Shown: positions 30,129 through 41,043, numbered from the stretch's first letter. The stretch: 64,000 nucleotides of DNA from Buchnera aphidicola (Eriosoma lanigerum) (GCF_964059125.1 NZ_OZ060395.1:175080-239079), one strand, 5' to 3'. The notes: generated from the letters alone by a model not told the origin. Translations and numbers: made by a program.

Positions 30129-32594
30129 TTATGATAATGTACGAAGTATGTCAGAAAAAACTCCAGCAGCTGTTACATTATTTCCAGCCCCATATCCTCT
30201 TAATACTAAAGGAATAGGTTGATAGTATTTACTATAAAAAGCTAATGCGTTTTCCCCATTTTTAATTTCATATAAAGGATCATTTTTATCAATTTCTTCA
30301 ATTTTTACTTGACATTTACCAGATGAATGTATAGTTCCTACATATCTTAGTACTTTATTTAATTTTTTAGCTTGCTGAAATTTTTTAGAAAATATATTAT
30401 CTAATTTTTTTAATTCAAGCATAGTTGTTTGAATATCTGGTATAGAATTAAAATATGATGGTAAAATAGATTCAATTTCAATTTCATTAAGCTCTAATTG
30501 ATAACCAGCTTCTCTGGCTAAAATAAGTAATTTTCTAGCTACGTCAAGTCCAGAAAGATCATCTCTAGGATCTGGTTCAGTAAAACCAAGTTTTCTAGCT
30601 TTATATGTAGCATTAGAAAAATTAATATTTTCATTTAATTCTCCAAAAATAAATGATAAAGAACCTGACAATATACCTCTAAAATGTAATAATTTATCTC
30701 CAGTGTTTAATAAATTTTTTAAATTTTCAATAACAGGCAATCCTGCCCCTACATTAGTTTCATACAAAAATTTTTTTCCATAAATTAATGCTGTATTTCT
30801 AATTTGTTGATAATAGTGATAATTATTAGTATTGGCTTTTTTGTTAGAAGTTACGATATTAAATCCAGAAGAAAGAAATGTAATATATTGATCTGATATT
30901 AATTTACTAGAAGTACAATCAACAATTACAGGATTATGTAAATAGGTATGTTTTAATTGTGTAATGAGTTCTTGAAAATTGAAAGTAAACTTAGATGTAT
31001 TTAAATTTTCTTCCCAATGATTTAAATTTATTCCATTAAAATTTTGTAACATTTTTTTTGAATTTGCTATCATACATATTTTAAATTGAATATTTTTTTT
31101 AGTTAATAGGTTAATTTGATCTTTTAATTGAGCTAAGAGAACCTTTCCTACTCCTCCCGTTCCTATAAGAAAAATTTCAATTATCTTTGTATCATAAAAT
31201 ATTGTAGTATGCATAGCTTGTATACAATATTCTTTTTGATTTTGATTGACAACAACAGAAATAGAATTGTTAGATGATCCTTTAGTTAATGCATGTATAT
31301 TTATATTATTTTTAGATAATGCAGAAAAAATTTTAGAAAAAATATTAGATTGAAAATGAATATCTTTTCCAATTATAGAAATAATAGATAATTTTTTTTT
31401 AAATTTAATAGGATTAATTTCATGATTATTTAATTCTAATTTTAATTCATTTTTTAAAATATATATAGTTTTTGATAATTGTTTTTCTAAAATACAAAAA
31501 TTAAAATTTGATTGAGAAGAAGATTGTGTTAATAATATTATCCATATTTTATTTCTGGCAAGTATAGATAGTACTTTTTTTGTTAATAGTTCAGTATTAT
31601 CCATTGTTGTGCTAGATATTATCAACATAACTGCATAATCTAAATATGTTATACCTTTTATATTTCTTTGTTGAGAAAGATTTATATGTATATTATCATC
31701 TACAGTACTAATTAATGTTCCTGGCTCTTTAATATTATTAGTATTTTTAATTTTACATGGTATTTTATATTTCATGATTGGAAAAATAGTTTTTGGATGT
31801 AATACTGTTGCTCCAAAATAAGACAATTCCATAGCTTCTTCATAGGATATTTTTTGTAATAAAAATGGATTTGATATAATTCTAGGATCACAAGTATATA
31901 TTCCATCTACATCAGTCCAAATTTCTAATTTTTTTGCATTTAAACACACTGCTAAAACAGATGCAGAGTAATCAGATCCATTTCTTCCTAATACGACTAG
32001 TTCTTTTTTATGATTACCCGCTATAAATCCAGGCATTAGAATAATATTTTTTAATGGAATTTGTAATGATTGAATATTTAATGATGATTTAGAAATATCA
32101 ACTACAGAATCTAATATTTCTCCATTAGATAGCAAATTATCTACTGGATTAATAATAGTTGTATTATATTTTTTAGATTGTAGAATAGCTTGCATAATAG
32201 CAATAGATAATATTTCTCCTCTGGATATAATAAAAGCATAAATATTTTTTGGACATATTTGTAGAATTTGAATGCTATGTAATATTTTTTTTAACTGAAC
32301 AAATTGATCTTTTATTAAATTATGTATATTTTTATATGAAAAATTTGGTTGTTGATAAAAAATATCATCTATTATTTTAAAAAAAATATTTTGTATATCA
32401 TCAATATATTTAGGAATTTCATTTTTTTCTATCACATGTTGGATAATATTTATTAAGTAATTTGTAATTGTAGCTGGTGCTGAAAGAACAATTGCTACTT
32501 GATATTTTTTTGTATTTTTTTCGATAATACTAGAAACTTGTAAAAATTTATTTGCATTTTTTAATGATGTTCCACCAAATTTTAATATTTTCAT
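30129..32594 (-). CDS. thrA: Bifunctional aspartokinase I / homoserine dehydrogenase I
   Basis: ThrA catalyses the first and third steps of threonine synthesis from aspartate. I start at ATG 32592-32594, which gives MKILKFGGTS as in E. coli and has AAGAGAA 8 nt upstream; the longer frame adds eight unrelated residues. The product has 821 residues. The aspartokinase domain is about 1-285 (KFGGTS at 4-9, GRNGSDYSA, EIWTDVDG). The ACT regulatory region is about 310-450. Homoserine dehydrogenase is about 460-821 (GTGGVGKVLL, SGSLSFIFG, DPRDDLSG). I see no thrL-type leader peptide upstream, so attenuation by threonine codons is probably lost. Confidence 0.97.
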   Translation of the reverse strand: MKILKFGGTSLKNANKFLQVSSIIEKNTKKYQVAIVLSAPATITNYLINIIQHVIEKNEIPKYIDDIQNIFFKIIDDIFYQQPNFSYKNIHNLIKDQFVQLKKILHSIQILQICPKNIYAFIISRGEILSIAIMQAILQSKKYNTTIINPVDNLLSNGEILDSVVDISKSSLNIQSLQIPLKNIILMPGFIAGNHKKELVVLGRNGSDYSASVLAVCLNAKKLEIWTDVDGIYTCDPRIISNPFLLQKISYEEAMELSYFGATVLHPKTIFPIMKYKIPCKIKNTNNIKEPGTLISTVDDNIHINLSQQRNIKGITYLDYAVMLIISSTTMDNTELLTKKVLSILARNKIWIILLTQSSSQSNFNFCILEKQLSKTIYILKNELKLELNNHEINPIKFKKKLSIISIIGKDIHFQSNIFSKIFSALSKNNINIHALTKGSSNNSISVVVNQNQKEYCIQAMHTTIFYDTKIIEIFLIGTGGVGKVLLAQLKDQINLLTKKNIQFKICMIANSKKMLQNFNGINLNHWEENLNTSKFTFNFQELITQLKHTYLHNPVIVDCTSSKLISDQYITFLSSGFNIVTSNKKANTNNYHYYQQIRNTALIYGKKFLYETNVGAGLPVIENLKNLLNTGDKLLHFRGILSGSLSFIFGELNENINFSNATYKARKLGFTEPDPRDDLSGLDVARKLLILAREAGYQLELNEIEIESILPSYFNSIPDIQTTMLELKKLDNIFSKKFQQAKKLNKVLRYVGTIHSSGKCQVKIEEIDKNDPLYEIKNGENALAFYSKYYQPIPLVLRGYGAGNNVTAAGVFSDILRTLS

Positions 32595-33277
32595 AATATA
32601 TATTCTCTTAATATACAAAATAATTTCATTTAATGTTAGTTATAGTATAATTTTATAATATTGTTGTGGTAATTAATTACATTATAGTTTTAATAATAAC
32701 TATAGAAATAATTATTTTGATTTTTTGATCTAAAAATAGATTATTTGTATTATAGAATTTTAAAAATAGATTTTTAAAATGATATTAAAATGATTTTTTA
32801 TTTACTTTAGTTAGATTTGATTATATTAAAATATTTTTTATAAACGAAAAATTTTACCATATATTTATTTATTTTACCTAATTTTCACTGTGTTTATTTA
32901 TTAAATTATTTATAAAAAAATGAAATGTATATATTATAGTTATAATTTTATAGATTAATTTGTTCTATGGAATTTTTGATATTATTAGATTGATATAAAC
33001 AGTACAATATTAATTTTATTTTCTATAAAGTGCAAATCAAAGATATACATAAATTTTGTTATTTAATGGAATATATTTAATTTTATAAAGTAATTGATTA
33101 TATTAAAATATTAATTTTATATATTATGCGATATAAAATTACTTTAATTATATTGATATAATTTTAAATAATTATATATATACAATATATATATATTTTT
33201 CTAGATTAACTTTGTCTGAAGAATGAAAATCAAGTAAAATAATAAAATGTTTTTATACTATTTACTATTTAGTTTTC
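32595..33277. other. thrA / hpt divergent spacer
   Basis: About 680 AT-rich bases lie between divergent genes. I looked for a leader peptide rich in Thr and Ile codons with an attenuator before thrA and found none. AAAAATAGATT occurs twice around 32735-32775. I see no gene remnant. Confidence 0.55.
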
Positions 33278-33811
33278 ATGAAACATAAAATTAAAGTTGT
33301 TATTCCTGAAGTACAATTACATGCTAGAATTAGTGAACTTGGAAAGCAAATTACTACTCATTATAAAAATAGTCATAGTAAAGTTGTATTGGTAGGATTA
33401 CTACGTGGATCATTTATTTTTTTAGCAGATTTATGCAGAGCAATAAAAATTACACATGAAGTAGATTTCATGACTATATCTAGTTATGGAATTGATATTG
33501 TATCTTCTAAAGATATAAAAATTTTAAAAGATTTAGACGAAAGTATTTATAATAAACATGTTTTAATAGTAGAAGATATTATAGACTCAGGTTTAACTTT
33601 AAAAAAAGTATTAAATATTTTACAAGTTCGTGAACCTAAATCACTATCAGTATGTACTTTATTAGATAAACCACAGTGTCGTGAAGTAACCATTTGTGCT
33701 GATTATGTAGGATTTTCTATTCCTGATGGTTTTATGGTTGGTTATGGAATTGATTATGCACAACGATATCGTCATTTACCTTATATTGGAAAAGTTATTT
33801 TTTCTAAATAA
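33278..33811 (+). CDS. hpt: Hypoxanthine phosphoribosyltransferase
   Basis: Hpt salvages hypoxanthine to IMP using PRPP (made by Prs, 1.8 kb). It has 177 residues (E. coli 178). [11 protein letters not shown] is at 38-48, the PRPP loop [10 protein letters not shown] at 98-107 and [16 protein letters not shown] near the end. With GuaC (47 kb) it forms part of the purine interconversion set. It is convergent with pcnB. The panC and panB genes that follow in some other Buchnera are missing. Confidence 0.97.
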   Translation: MKHKIKVVIPEVQLHARISELGKQITTHYKNSHSKVVLVGLLRGSFIFLADLCRAIKITHEVDFMTISSYGIDIVSSKDIKILKDLDESIYNKHVLIVEDIIDSGLTLKKVLNILQVREPKSLSVCTLLDKPQCREVTICADYVGFSIPDGFMVGYGIDYAQRYRHLPYIGKVIFSK

Positions 33812-34116
33812 AATATATTATTTGGATTAATATATAATTTTTTGTTAATTGATTGTTTAACATAAATAGATTAACTTCTATATTTGATCATTACAAAATG
33901 AATATTTTATTTATATTTTACATAATTATTGAATATTATTTGTTTTTTAAAATGATTTATAAATAGTTATTTTAATTTTTTTTATGTATTATTAATTATT
34001 ATGATTTTTATTTAAATTGAATATTTATTATAACATTTATAAATTTTAATAAAAATATAATTTAATTTTTGCATGTTATATATTATTAATTATATATAAA
34101 TGTTATTATCCATAAT
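33812..34116. other. hpt-pcnB spacer (lost panBC site)
   Basis: This 305-base convergent spacer sits where panC and panB (and folK in E. coli) would be expected. I recognise no remnant of them and no strong terminator. Confidence 0.5.
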
Positions 34117-35334
34117 TTATTTATATTGATTAATTAAAAATTGAGCTGTTGTATATAATTTAATATCTTTTTCTGTTTCTGCACGTAACAATAGTAGTTG
34201 ATATGCTTGATCAAATATTTTATTGTTAGGTAATTTAGTAATAGTAATATCATGAAGTGATGTATCTATGTATAATTGAATTTTCCATATTTCTTTAATT
34301 GTTAATACCACTTGTTTGGGAAGTGCTAATAAAGAAGAAAATTCTGATAAAACTTTATTAATAGAGAGTAAAAAAGCTTCATTTTTGTCTATCTTTTTTT
34401 CTTTTTGAACAGTATAAGCAACTTCTTTTTGTAAATACCATAATATAGTGGAGAACAAAAATTCTGGTATTAAAGTATTATTAATTTTTTGTTTTATTTG
34501 TTTGTCAATTTTTTTTAAAGCTTTGACACTGATTAATTGAATTAATTTTTTAGTGTGATTATTTAATTTAACTTTAGAAAATAGTGATAGTGATTGTAAT
34601 ATATTAAATTGTTGTATTTTTTGATAAATTTTATATATTACTCCAGTTTTTAATAATTTTACTATTTCATTGAATAATCTAGCTGAAGGAATGTTTTTTA
34701 ATAACATGGATAATCTAGAAATTGGTTCAGCTGTTTTTTCTGCAATTTTCATATTTAATTGTACGGAAAATCGAATTACTCTTAATATTCTTATTGGATC
34801 TTCTCTATATCTTGTTTCTGGGTCTCCTATTAATCGAATAGTTTTTTTTTGTAGATCTATCATGCCTTTGACGTAGTCTTTGATACAATTAGTGTTAATA
34901 TCATAATATAACGCATTAATTGTTATATCTCTTCTTTGAGCATCTTCTTCTATTTTTCCAAAAATATTATCATTGAGTAACATACCATTAATATTTTTTT
35001 TATGTTTTTTATGATTTTGATGTGGTAAAATATGTATTTTGTTGCTTCTAAAAGTAGATACTTCTATAAATTCAGTACGAAACATAACATGAGCGATTCT
35101 AAATCTTTTACCTACCAGTCTACAATTGCGAAAAATTTTTCTCAATTGTTCTGGTGTAGCATTAGTAGTAATATCAAAATCTGTTGGTTTCTTCCCTAAT
35201 ATTAAATCTCTTACACTACCTCCTACTAAATAAGCTTGATAACCGGTTTGTTTTAATCTATGTAATACTTTAATAGCATTTGTACTAATTTTTTTTTTTG
35301 TAATATGATATTTTTTTTTTGTAATAATGTTCAT
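34117..35334 (-). CDS. pcnB: Poly(A) polymerase I
   Basis: PcnB adds 3' poly(A) tails that promote RNA decay. The nucleotidyltransferase core is intact: LVGGSVRDLILG followed by DFDITT with the two catalytic Asp residues, then RRDITINALYYD and the RNA-binding domain. The product has 405 residues from ATG 35334; a TTG at 35361 would add nine. Neither has a convincing Shine-Dalgarno; E. coli pcnB itself starts at AUU. The Arg-rich C-terminal tail of E. coli is missing. Near the start two tracts, A11 and A10 (T at 35289-35299 and 35311-35320), encode the repeated ITKKK motif in frame. Confidence 0.94.
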   Translation of the reverse strand: MNIITKKKYHITKKKISTNAIKVLHRLKQTGYQAYLVGGSVRDLILGKKPTDFDITTNATPEQLRKIFRNCRLVGKRFRIAHVMFRTEFIEVSTFRSNKIHILPHQNHKKHKKNINGMLLNDNIFGKIEEDAQRRDITINALYYDINTNCIKDYVKGMIDLQKKTIRLIGDPETRYREDPIRILRVIRFSVQLNMKIAEKTAEPISRLSMLLKNIPSARLFNEIVKLLKTGVIYKIYQKIQQFNILQSLSLFSKVKLNNHTKKLIQLISVKALKKIDKQIKQKINNTLIPEFLFSTILWYLQKEVAYTVQKEKKIDKNEAFLLSINKVLSEFSSLLALPKQVVLTIKEIWKIQLYIDTSLHDITITKLPNNKIFDQAYQLLLLRAETEKDIKLYTTAQFLINQYK

Positions 35335-35569
35335 ATAATTAATTTTTAATTTTAAATTCAATAATATTTCTAATGAATTAGATGTTGTATTTAAATTGAT
35401 ATTTTAAAAAATTAGTATAACATATTGATAGTTCTTTTTTTTTTAATATCTATTATTAATAAAATATATTTTAAGTGATAATTTAAATGAATTTAAAATA
35501 TAATTTTATATTTATATTGATATATGAAATTTTATAAATATTCATTTTTTATTATTTTTATGTTGTATA

Positions 35570-35615
35570 ATGATTATTATAATCAATATATGTAAATATT
35601 GATTATAATAATCAT
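35570..35615. repeat. Perfect 20-bp inverted repeat
   Basis: Positions 35570-35589 pair without mismatch with 35596-35615, leaving a 6-nt loop. The stem has two G-C pairs. It is the longest perfect hairpin I found in the window. It lies downstream of dksA and upstream of pcnB on the same strand. It may be a terminator or processing signal for dksA, but no U run follows on the minus strand. Confidence 0.8.
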
Positions 35616-35659
35616 AAAATTTATATTAGAATAAATGAAAGAATTAATATTAATATATT

Positions 35660-35701
35660 ATTATTGATCAATAATGACATGAATTATTATTGATCAATAA
35701 T
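35660..35701. repeat. Twin 16-bp palindrome
   Basis: ATTATTGATCAATAAT occurs at 35660-35675 and again at 35686-35701, each a perfect loop-free palindrome centred on TGATCA, with a 26-nt repeat period. The second copy starts 13 nt past the dksA stop on the minus strand. The two copies could also pair with each other. Confidence 0.85.
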
Positions 35702-35714
35702 ATATATTAAATTT

Positions 35715-36170
35715 TTAACCAGACATTTGTTTTTCTCTAATTTCATCTAACGTTTTACAATCTATACATAAATTTGCGGTTGGTCTTGCTTCTAGTCTTT
35801 TTATTCCTATTTCAATATTACAAGATTCGCAATATCCAAAATTATTTTCGTTGATTTTTTTTAAAGTAACGTCAATTTTTTTTATTAATTTTCTTTCACG
35901 ATCTCTATTTCTTAATTCTAAACTAAATTCCTCTTCTTGTGTAGCTCGATCCATTGGATCTGGAAAATTAGTAGCTTCATCTTGCATATAGGATATAGTT
36001 CGGTATACTTCATTTTTTAATTGGTTTTTCCATGCTGTTAATATTTTTTTAAAGTGATTAATTTGTGCTGGATTCATATAAGTTTCATTTTTTTTTTCTT
36101 GGTAAGGTTTTACTCCAGCTATAGTCAACATACTTAACGATGAATGTTTATAATTTTCCATTTTTTTCAT
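35715..36170 (-). CDS. dksA: RNA polymerase-binding factor DksA
   Basis: DksA binds the RNA polymerase secondary channel and, with ppGpp, resets rRNA and amino-acid promoter activity. It has 151 residues, equal to E. coli. The coiled-coil tip keeps Asp71 and Asp74 (FPDPMDRA), and the zinc finger keeps Cys114, Cys117, Cys135 and Cys138. Conservation is very high from residue 10 on. Keeping a stringent-response factor in such a reduced genome suggests some growth-rate control remains. It is divergent from truA. Confidence 0.97.
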   Translation of the reverse strand: MKKMENYKHSSLSMLTIAGVKPYQEKKNETYMNPAQINHFKKILTAWKNQLKNEVYRTISYMQDEATNFPDPMDRATQEEEFSLELRNRDRERKLIKKIDVTLKKINENNFGYCESCNIEIGIKRLEARPTANLCIDCKTLDEIREKQMSG

Positions 36171-36618
36171 GATTAGTTCCGAGTAATTATGTTTTATTAA
36201 TATGAAAAGTATTTATTATAATTAATAAATTTATTTTTTTTTATATATAAAAATTTATTAATTTTTTTAATTAATATTAATATATTGAGCAATAACATAC
36301 ATTATACTAAATAATAAGTTAATTAAAATATAGCTTATTTTATTTTCATAGTTATTTTTTATTTTGATAAAATACATAAATAGGGTTTTTTATGTATGAT
36401 ATAAATCATAACATTCATTATATATTGTATAATTTAAATTATTTTGAATAATATTAGGAATAAAAATATTGTATATAATAATAAATAATTATTAAATATT
36501 ATGAGGATAGAAATAATAAGATTTTTTTTTTGATATTTTATTTGTATATGAATATAAAGTTTAATTTTTTTTACAACTAATTTAATTAAATATAGTAATT
36601 ACGTTGTTTGTTTTTATG
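36171..36618. other. dksA / truA divergent spacer
   Basis: These 448 AT-rich bases lie between divergent genes. A 9-bp inverted repeat ATACATAAA/TTTATGTAT (36372-36380 with 36389-36397) has the only GGG run here in its loop. Its role is unknown. No gene remnant is visible. Confidence 0.5.
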
Positions 36619-37400
36619 GATACGTTGATGATTGTAAATAATAAAATAATAAAATTTGCGTTATGTGTGGAATATAATGGTAATAGCTATCATGGGTGGC
36701 AAAAACAAAAAAATAAAATTAGTATACAAGAAGAATTAGAAAAAGCGATATCTTTAGTTGCTAATCATCAGATTATTGTAGTTTGTGCAGGAAGAACTGA
36801 TTCTGGAGTACATAGTATAGGTCAAATAGTTCATTTTGAGACAGTTTCTATAAGAAAAGATATTTCTTGGTTATTAGGAGTAAATTCATATTTACCAGTT
36901 GATATTGTTGTTCGTTGGATTAAACAAGTTCCTTTATTTTTTCATGCTCGATATAGCGCTTTATCTCGTGTATATAGATATATAATTTATAATTATTCTT
37001 GTAGATCGGCAATATTTATGCATTCTATTTGTCATATTGTTCATAATTTAGATGTAAAAAATATGTATTTAGGAGGACAATACTTATTGGGAGAACATGA
37101 TTTTAGTGCTTTTCGAGCTAAAGGATGTCAGTCAAATACTTCGTTTCGTAATATAAAAAAAATAAATATTATTAAAAAAAATTCTATAATTATTATAGAT
37201 ATTGAAGCTAATTCTTTTTTATATCATATGGTTCGTAATATTGTTGGTACATTAATTGAAATTGGATTAAAAAAAAAAGTGTAGCTTGGATGAAAACTGT
37301 TTTAGAAAGTAAAGATAGAAAATTATGTGGACATACTGCTTCAGCAAAAGGATTGTATTTAATATATGTTCAATATCCATCTTATTTTAATCTTAATTAA
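36619..37400 (+). CDS. truA: tRNA pseudouridine(38-40) synthase, frame broken at an A10 tract
   Basis: TruA makes pseudouridine at tRNA positions 38-40. The first frame covers the catalytic [10 protein letters not shown] and RYRYIIYN and runs to [17 protein letters not shown], then stops at 37284. The stop follows a run of ten A (37269-37278). One extra A would continue as [14 protein letters not shown], then [14 protein letters not shown] to TAA 37400, matching the family C-terminus. The joined product would have 260 residues (E. coli 270). The start is ATG 36619 or ATG 36631 (a GGA lies 7 nt before the latter). As with ung, rescue by slippage, recent decay or a read error are all possible. 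Confidence 0.85.
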
Positions 37401-37636
37401 AAAAATGATTTATTTTTATTTAAAAAAATTATTTATTTTTATAGATCTCGTTAATATTTATAGTAATAATAATTACTGAAAATATATTTTTTTATGATTG
37501 AAAAATTACTTGTTTAAAATGATATTTAGATATTAAATATTATAATTTCTTTTGTTTATTTTATTATGATAGTTATATTCGTAATTAATATAATATTTTT
37601 AAAAATTAACTTAATGGCATATAGTAAGGTATGATA

Positions 37637-38725
37637 ATGAATAATTATAAAATTGCAGTTTTATCAGGAGATGGTATTGGTCCTGAAATTATTCGTGAAG
37701 GATATAAAATTTTAGAGGTAGTTAAAAAAAAATATTCTTTAAATTTAATTTTAAAGGAATATGATGTTGGGGGAAAAGCTATTGATAAATATGGAATTGC
37801 GTTACCAGAGGAAACTTTAATTGGATGTAAAAATTCTCATGCAATTCTTTTTGGAGCAGTAGGTGGACCAAAATGGCATGACCTTCCTACTGAAGAACAA
37901 CCAGAAAGAGCTGCTTTATTACCATTACGAAAATTTTTTAATTTATTTTCTAATTTACGTCCAGCTAAATTACATAAAGATCTTGTTCATTTATCACCTC
38001 TTCGTTCTGAAATTGCATCAAAAGGTTTCGATATTCTTTGTATTCGAGAATTAACATCAGGTGTTTATTATGGAAGACCAAAAGGAAGAACAAAAAAAAA
38101 TGGACAAGAATTTGCGTTTGATACAGCAGTTTACTATAATTATGAGATAGAACGAATTGCAAGAATAGCTTTCAAATTAGCGAGAACTAGAAAAAAGAGC
38201 ATTGTTTCTATTGATAAAGCCAATGTTTTAGAAACATCCATTTTGTGGAGAGAAGTTGTTAATAAAGTTTCGAAAGAATATTCTGATGTTAATGTAAAAC
38301 ATTTATATATAGATAATGCATGTATGCAAATTATAAAAAACCCACAGGATTTTGATATAATTTTATCTTCTAATTTATTTGGAGATATTTTATCTGATGA
38401 ATGTGCAATGTTAACTGGATCAATAGGTATGTTACCTTCAGCTAGTTTAAATAATATGCAATTTGGTTTATACGAACCAGCCGGAGGTTCTGCTCCTGAT
38501 ATAGCTGGGAAAAATATTGCTAATCCAATTGCTTTAATTTTATCGTTATCTATGTTATTTAAATATAGTTTACAACTATATAATATTGCTGAAGATATAG
38601 AATGGTCTGTTAATGAAGTATTAAAAAATGGTTATAGAACTTTTGATATTACTAATCAAAATAACTATATTAGTACTCAAGAAATGGGTAATAAGATTGC
38701 TTTTTATTTACAAAACAAGGAGTAG
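37637..38725 (+). CDS. leuB: 3-isopropylmalate dehydrogenase
   Basis: LeuB oxidises 3-isopropylmalate in leucine synthesis, using NAD. The product has 362 residues from ATG 37637, chosen because AAGG is 7 nt upstream; ATG 37631 almost touches it. Motifs are [25 protein letters not shown], the Mg/NAD site [11 protein letters not shown] and [16 protein letters not shown]. It is the first gene of leuB-leuC-leuD and ends 2 nt before leuC. In E. coli leuA comes first; here leuA lies 0.4 kb downstream of leuD. In many Buchnera these genes are on a plasmid. Confidence 0.97.
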   Translation: MNNYKIAVLSGDGIGPEIIREGYKILEVVKKKYSLNLILKEYDVGGKAIDKYGIALPEETLIGCKNSHAILFGAVGGPKWHDLPTEEQPERAALLPLRKFFNLFSNLRPAKLHKDLVHLSPLRSEIASKGFDILCIRELTSGVYYGRPKGRTKKNGQEFAFDTAVYYNYEIERIARIAFKLARTRKKSIVSIDKANVLETSILWREVVNKVSKEYSDVNVKHLYIDNACMQIIKNPQDFDIILSSNLFGDILSDECAMLTGSIGMLPSASLNNMQFGLYEPAGGSAPDIAGKNIANPIALILSLSMLFKYSLQLYNIAEDIEWSVNEVLKNGYRTFDITNQNNYISTQEMGNKIAFYLQNKE

Positions 38726-38727
38726 TT

Positions 38728-40128
38728 ATGGGTAGAACTTTATACCAAAAGTTATATGATCAACATATTGTATATCAATCAGAAAATGAATCACCTGTAT
38801 TATATATTGACCTACATTTAATTCATGAAGTTACATCTCCTCAAGCTTTTTCTTCATTACGAAAGAATAATAGAATTGTTAGACAATCGAAAAAAACTTT
38901 TGCTACTATGGATCATAATGTTTCTACTATTAGTGGAGAAATTCAGGCTTCTGGTGTTAAAGCACAACATCAAATGGAAACTTTAATTAAAAATTGTATT
39001 GATTTTAATATAACATTATATGATTTATATAGTTCTCGTCAAGGAATAGTACATGTTATTGGACCAGAACAAGGTTTAACATTACCAGGTATGACAATTG
39101 TTTGTGGGGATTCTCATACTTCTACTCATGGTGCATTTGGTGCATTAGCTTTTGGAATAGGTACCTCTGAAGTAGAACATGTATTAGCAACGCAAACGTT
39201 AAAACAAAATCGTTCTAAGAATATGAAAATACAATTAGAAGGAATTGTTGGTAAAGGAATCACGTCTAAAGATATAGTATTAAGTATTATAGGGAAACTT
39301 GGAATTTCTATAGGAACAGGGTATGTAATAGAATTTACAGGAAGCGTAGTTAATAATTTTACTATGGAAGAAAGAATGACTTTATGTAATATGGCAATTG
39401 AAATGGGTGCTAAATCGGCAATTATTTCACCAGATCAAATTACATATGATTATTTACAGAATAAAAATTTTTCTCCTAAGAATAAAAATTGGGATCAAGC
39501 AGTTGACTTTTGGAATACTTTAAAATCGGATTCTGATGCATCTTTTGATAAATCGTTTCTAATAGATATCACTGATGTAGAACCTCAAGTTACTTGGGGG
39601 ACGAATCCAGGACAAGTTTGTTCTATTACTCAAAGAGTACCTATGTTACATACTTTTAAAAATTGTGTTGAAAGAGAATCAGCAAAATATGCTATGTCTT
39701 ATATGAAACTCAAAGTTGGTACTAAATTAACTGATATTACTATTGATAAAGTATTTATAGGATCTTGTACTAATTCTAGAATAGAAGACTTACGTTTAGC
39801 TGCTTCAATAATAAAGAATCATAAAGTTGCACCTGGTGTTACTGCTCTTGTAGTTCCTGGATCAAAACAAGTAAAAAAACAAGCTGAGAATGAAGGATTG
39901 GATAAAATCTTTATTAATTCTGGTTTTGAATGGAGATTACCTGGATGCTCAATGTGTTTAGGAATGAACAATGATAGATTAGAAGTAGGTCAACGATGTG
40001 CTTCAACAAGTAATAGGAATTTTGAAGGTCGTCAAGGTAGAGGTGGTTTGACTCATTTAGTAAGTCCATCTATGGCAGCAGCTGCTGCTATTTTTGGAAA
40101 GTTTGTTGATGTTAGACAATTAATGTAA
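38728..40128 (+). CDS. leuC: 3-isopropylmalate dehydratase, large subunit
   Basis: LeuC with LeuD isomerises 2- to 3-isopropylmalate using a 4Fe-4S cluster. It has 466 residues, the same as E. coli. The cluster cysteines are in GSCTNSR (near 347) and [10 protein letters not shown] (near 407 and 410). [20 protein letters not shown] is the aconitase-family signature. An AAGGAG Shine-Dalgarno lies inside the end of leuB, showing coupled translation. leuD follows after 19 nt. Confidence 0.97.
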   Translation: MGRTLYQKLYDQHIVYQSENESPVLYIDLHLIHEVTSPQAFSSLRKNNRIVRQSKKTFATMDHNVSTISGEIQASGVKAQHQMETLIKNCIDFNITLYDLYSSRQGIVHVIGPEQGLTLPGMTIVCGDSHTSTHGAFGALAFGIGTSEVEHVLATQTLKQNRSKNMKIQLEGIVGKGITSKDIVLSIIGKLGISIGTGYVIEFTGSVVNNFTMEERMTLCNMAIEMGAKSAIISPDQITYDYLQNKNFSPKNKNWDQAVDFWNTLKSDSDASFDKSFLIDITDVEPQVTWGTNPGQVCSITQRVPMLHTFKNCVERESAKYAMSYMKLKVGTKLTDITIDKVFIGSCTNSRIEDLRLAASIIKNHKVAPGVTALVVPGSKQVKKQAENEGLDKIFINSGFEWRLPGCSMCLGMNNDRLEVGQRCASTSNRNFEGRQGRGGLTHLVSPSMAAAAAIFGKFVDVRQLM

Positions 40129-40147
40129 AGAGATAATAATTAATGTT

Positions 40148-40753
40148 ATGAATAAATTTAAACAACATTCTGGTATTATTGCACCTTTAAATATTTCTAA
40201 TATTGATACAGATTCCATTATTCCTAAACAATTTTTACAGCATGTTACAAGGGAAGGATTTGGTCAATATTTATTTCATGATTGGAGATTTTTAGATTCT
40301 CAAAGAAAGAAAGAAAATTATGATTTTATATTAAATAAAGAATATTATAGGAATTCTAGTATTTTATTAGCAAGAAATAATTTTGGATGTGGATCTTCTA
40401 GAGAACATGCAGTTTGGGCACTGATGGATTATGGATTTAAAGTTATTATAGCAGTGAGTTTTGCAGATATATTTTATAATAATAGTTTTAATAATCATTT
40501 GTTATTAATAACGTTAACAGAACAAGAAATTGATAATATATTTTCAGTAGTACATGAAAATTTAGGAATAACATGTTATGTCAGTTTAAAATATAACAAA
40601 GTTATAATTAATAATAAAGAATATTTTTTTTCTATTCCTTGTTTTCATCGTTTTTGTTTATTAAATGGATTAGATAGTATTGATTTAACTATGAATAATC
40701 AAGATTTAATAAAAAATTATGAAAAAAATATACCTAATTTTTTTATTCGTTAA
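40148..40753 (+). CDS. leuD: 3-isopropylmalate dehydratase, small subunit
   Basis: LeuD is the swivel-domain partner of LeuC. It has 201 residues, as in E. coli. It shows NIDTDSIIPKQFL near the N-terminus and the substrate-binding NFGCGSSREHAVWAL. It is the last gene of the leuBCD block and is followed by a hairpin (40863-40890) that could terminate it. An out-of-frame ATG at 40143 is ignored. Confidence 0.96.
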   Translation: MNKFKQHSGIIAPLNISNIDTDSIIPKQFLQHVTREGFGQYLFHDWRFLDSQRKKENYDFILNKEYYRNSSILLARNNFGCGSSREHAVWALMDYGFKVIIAVSFADIFYNNSFNNHLLLITLTEQEIDNIFSVVHENLGITCYVSLKYNKVIINNKEYFFSIPCFHRFCLLNGLDSIDLTMNNQDLIKNYEKNIPNFFIR

Positions 40754-40862
40754 TAATAAAATAATTATTTAAAAAGTAATATATATATTATTGAAATTTT
40801 ATTATATTTATTTAATTATAAAATAATTTTATTCAGTATAATTGAATTAAATATTAAAAATG

Positions 40863-40890
40863 AATAGTTATATAAAATGATATAACTATT
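40863..40890 (+). terminator. Putative leuBCD terminator hairpin
   Basis: AATAGTTATAT (40863-40873) pairs with ATATAACTATT (40880-40890), an 11-bp stem with a 6-nt loop. TTTATAAAATTT follows. It lies about 110 nt after the leuD stop. The stem is weak (one G-C pair), so confidence is moderate. Copies of AGTTATAT recur just downstream. Confidence 0.45.
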
Positions 40891-41013
40891 TTATAAAATT
40901 TATATAGTTATATACTATAACTGTATTTTGATATTAAATATATATTTAATATTAAATTTATTTATATAAATATAATTATATTTTCAATTAATTAATTATT
41001 TAAATATTTGAAT

Positions 41014-41043
41014 AGAGATTCAGTTTTTATTATCTGAATCTCT
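41014..41043 (+). repeat. 10-bp hairpin upstream of leuA
   Basis: AGAGATTCAG (41014-41023) pairs with CTGAATCTCT (41034-41043) across a 10-nt loop. Four G-C pairs make it one of the more stable stems in the intergenic DNA. It is about 130 nt before the leuA ATG. It could be a terminator, a leader structure or an operator. I see no Leu-rich leader peptide with it. Confidence 0.55.

Larger units (their letters stand above)
35335..35714. other. dksA-pcnB spacer with long hairpins
   Basis: About 380 bases lie between dksA and pcnB, both on the minus strand. gluQ lies here in E. coli; no remnant of it is recognisable. The region holds a twin palindrome (35660-35701) and a perfect 20-bp hairpin (35570-35615), both listed separately. 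Confidence 0.6.

Noticed and set aside
32595-33277. thrL-type attenuator before thrA
   Set aside because: There is no short frame rich in Thr and Ile codons followed by a GC-containing terminator stem.
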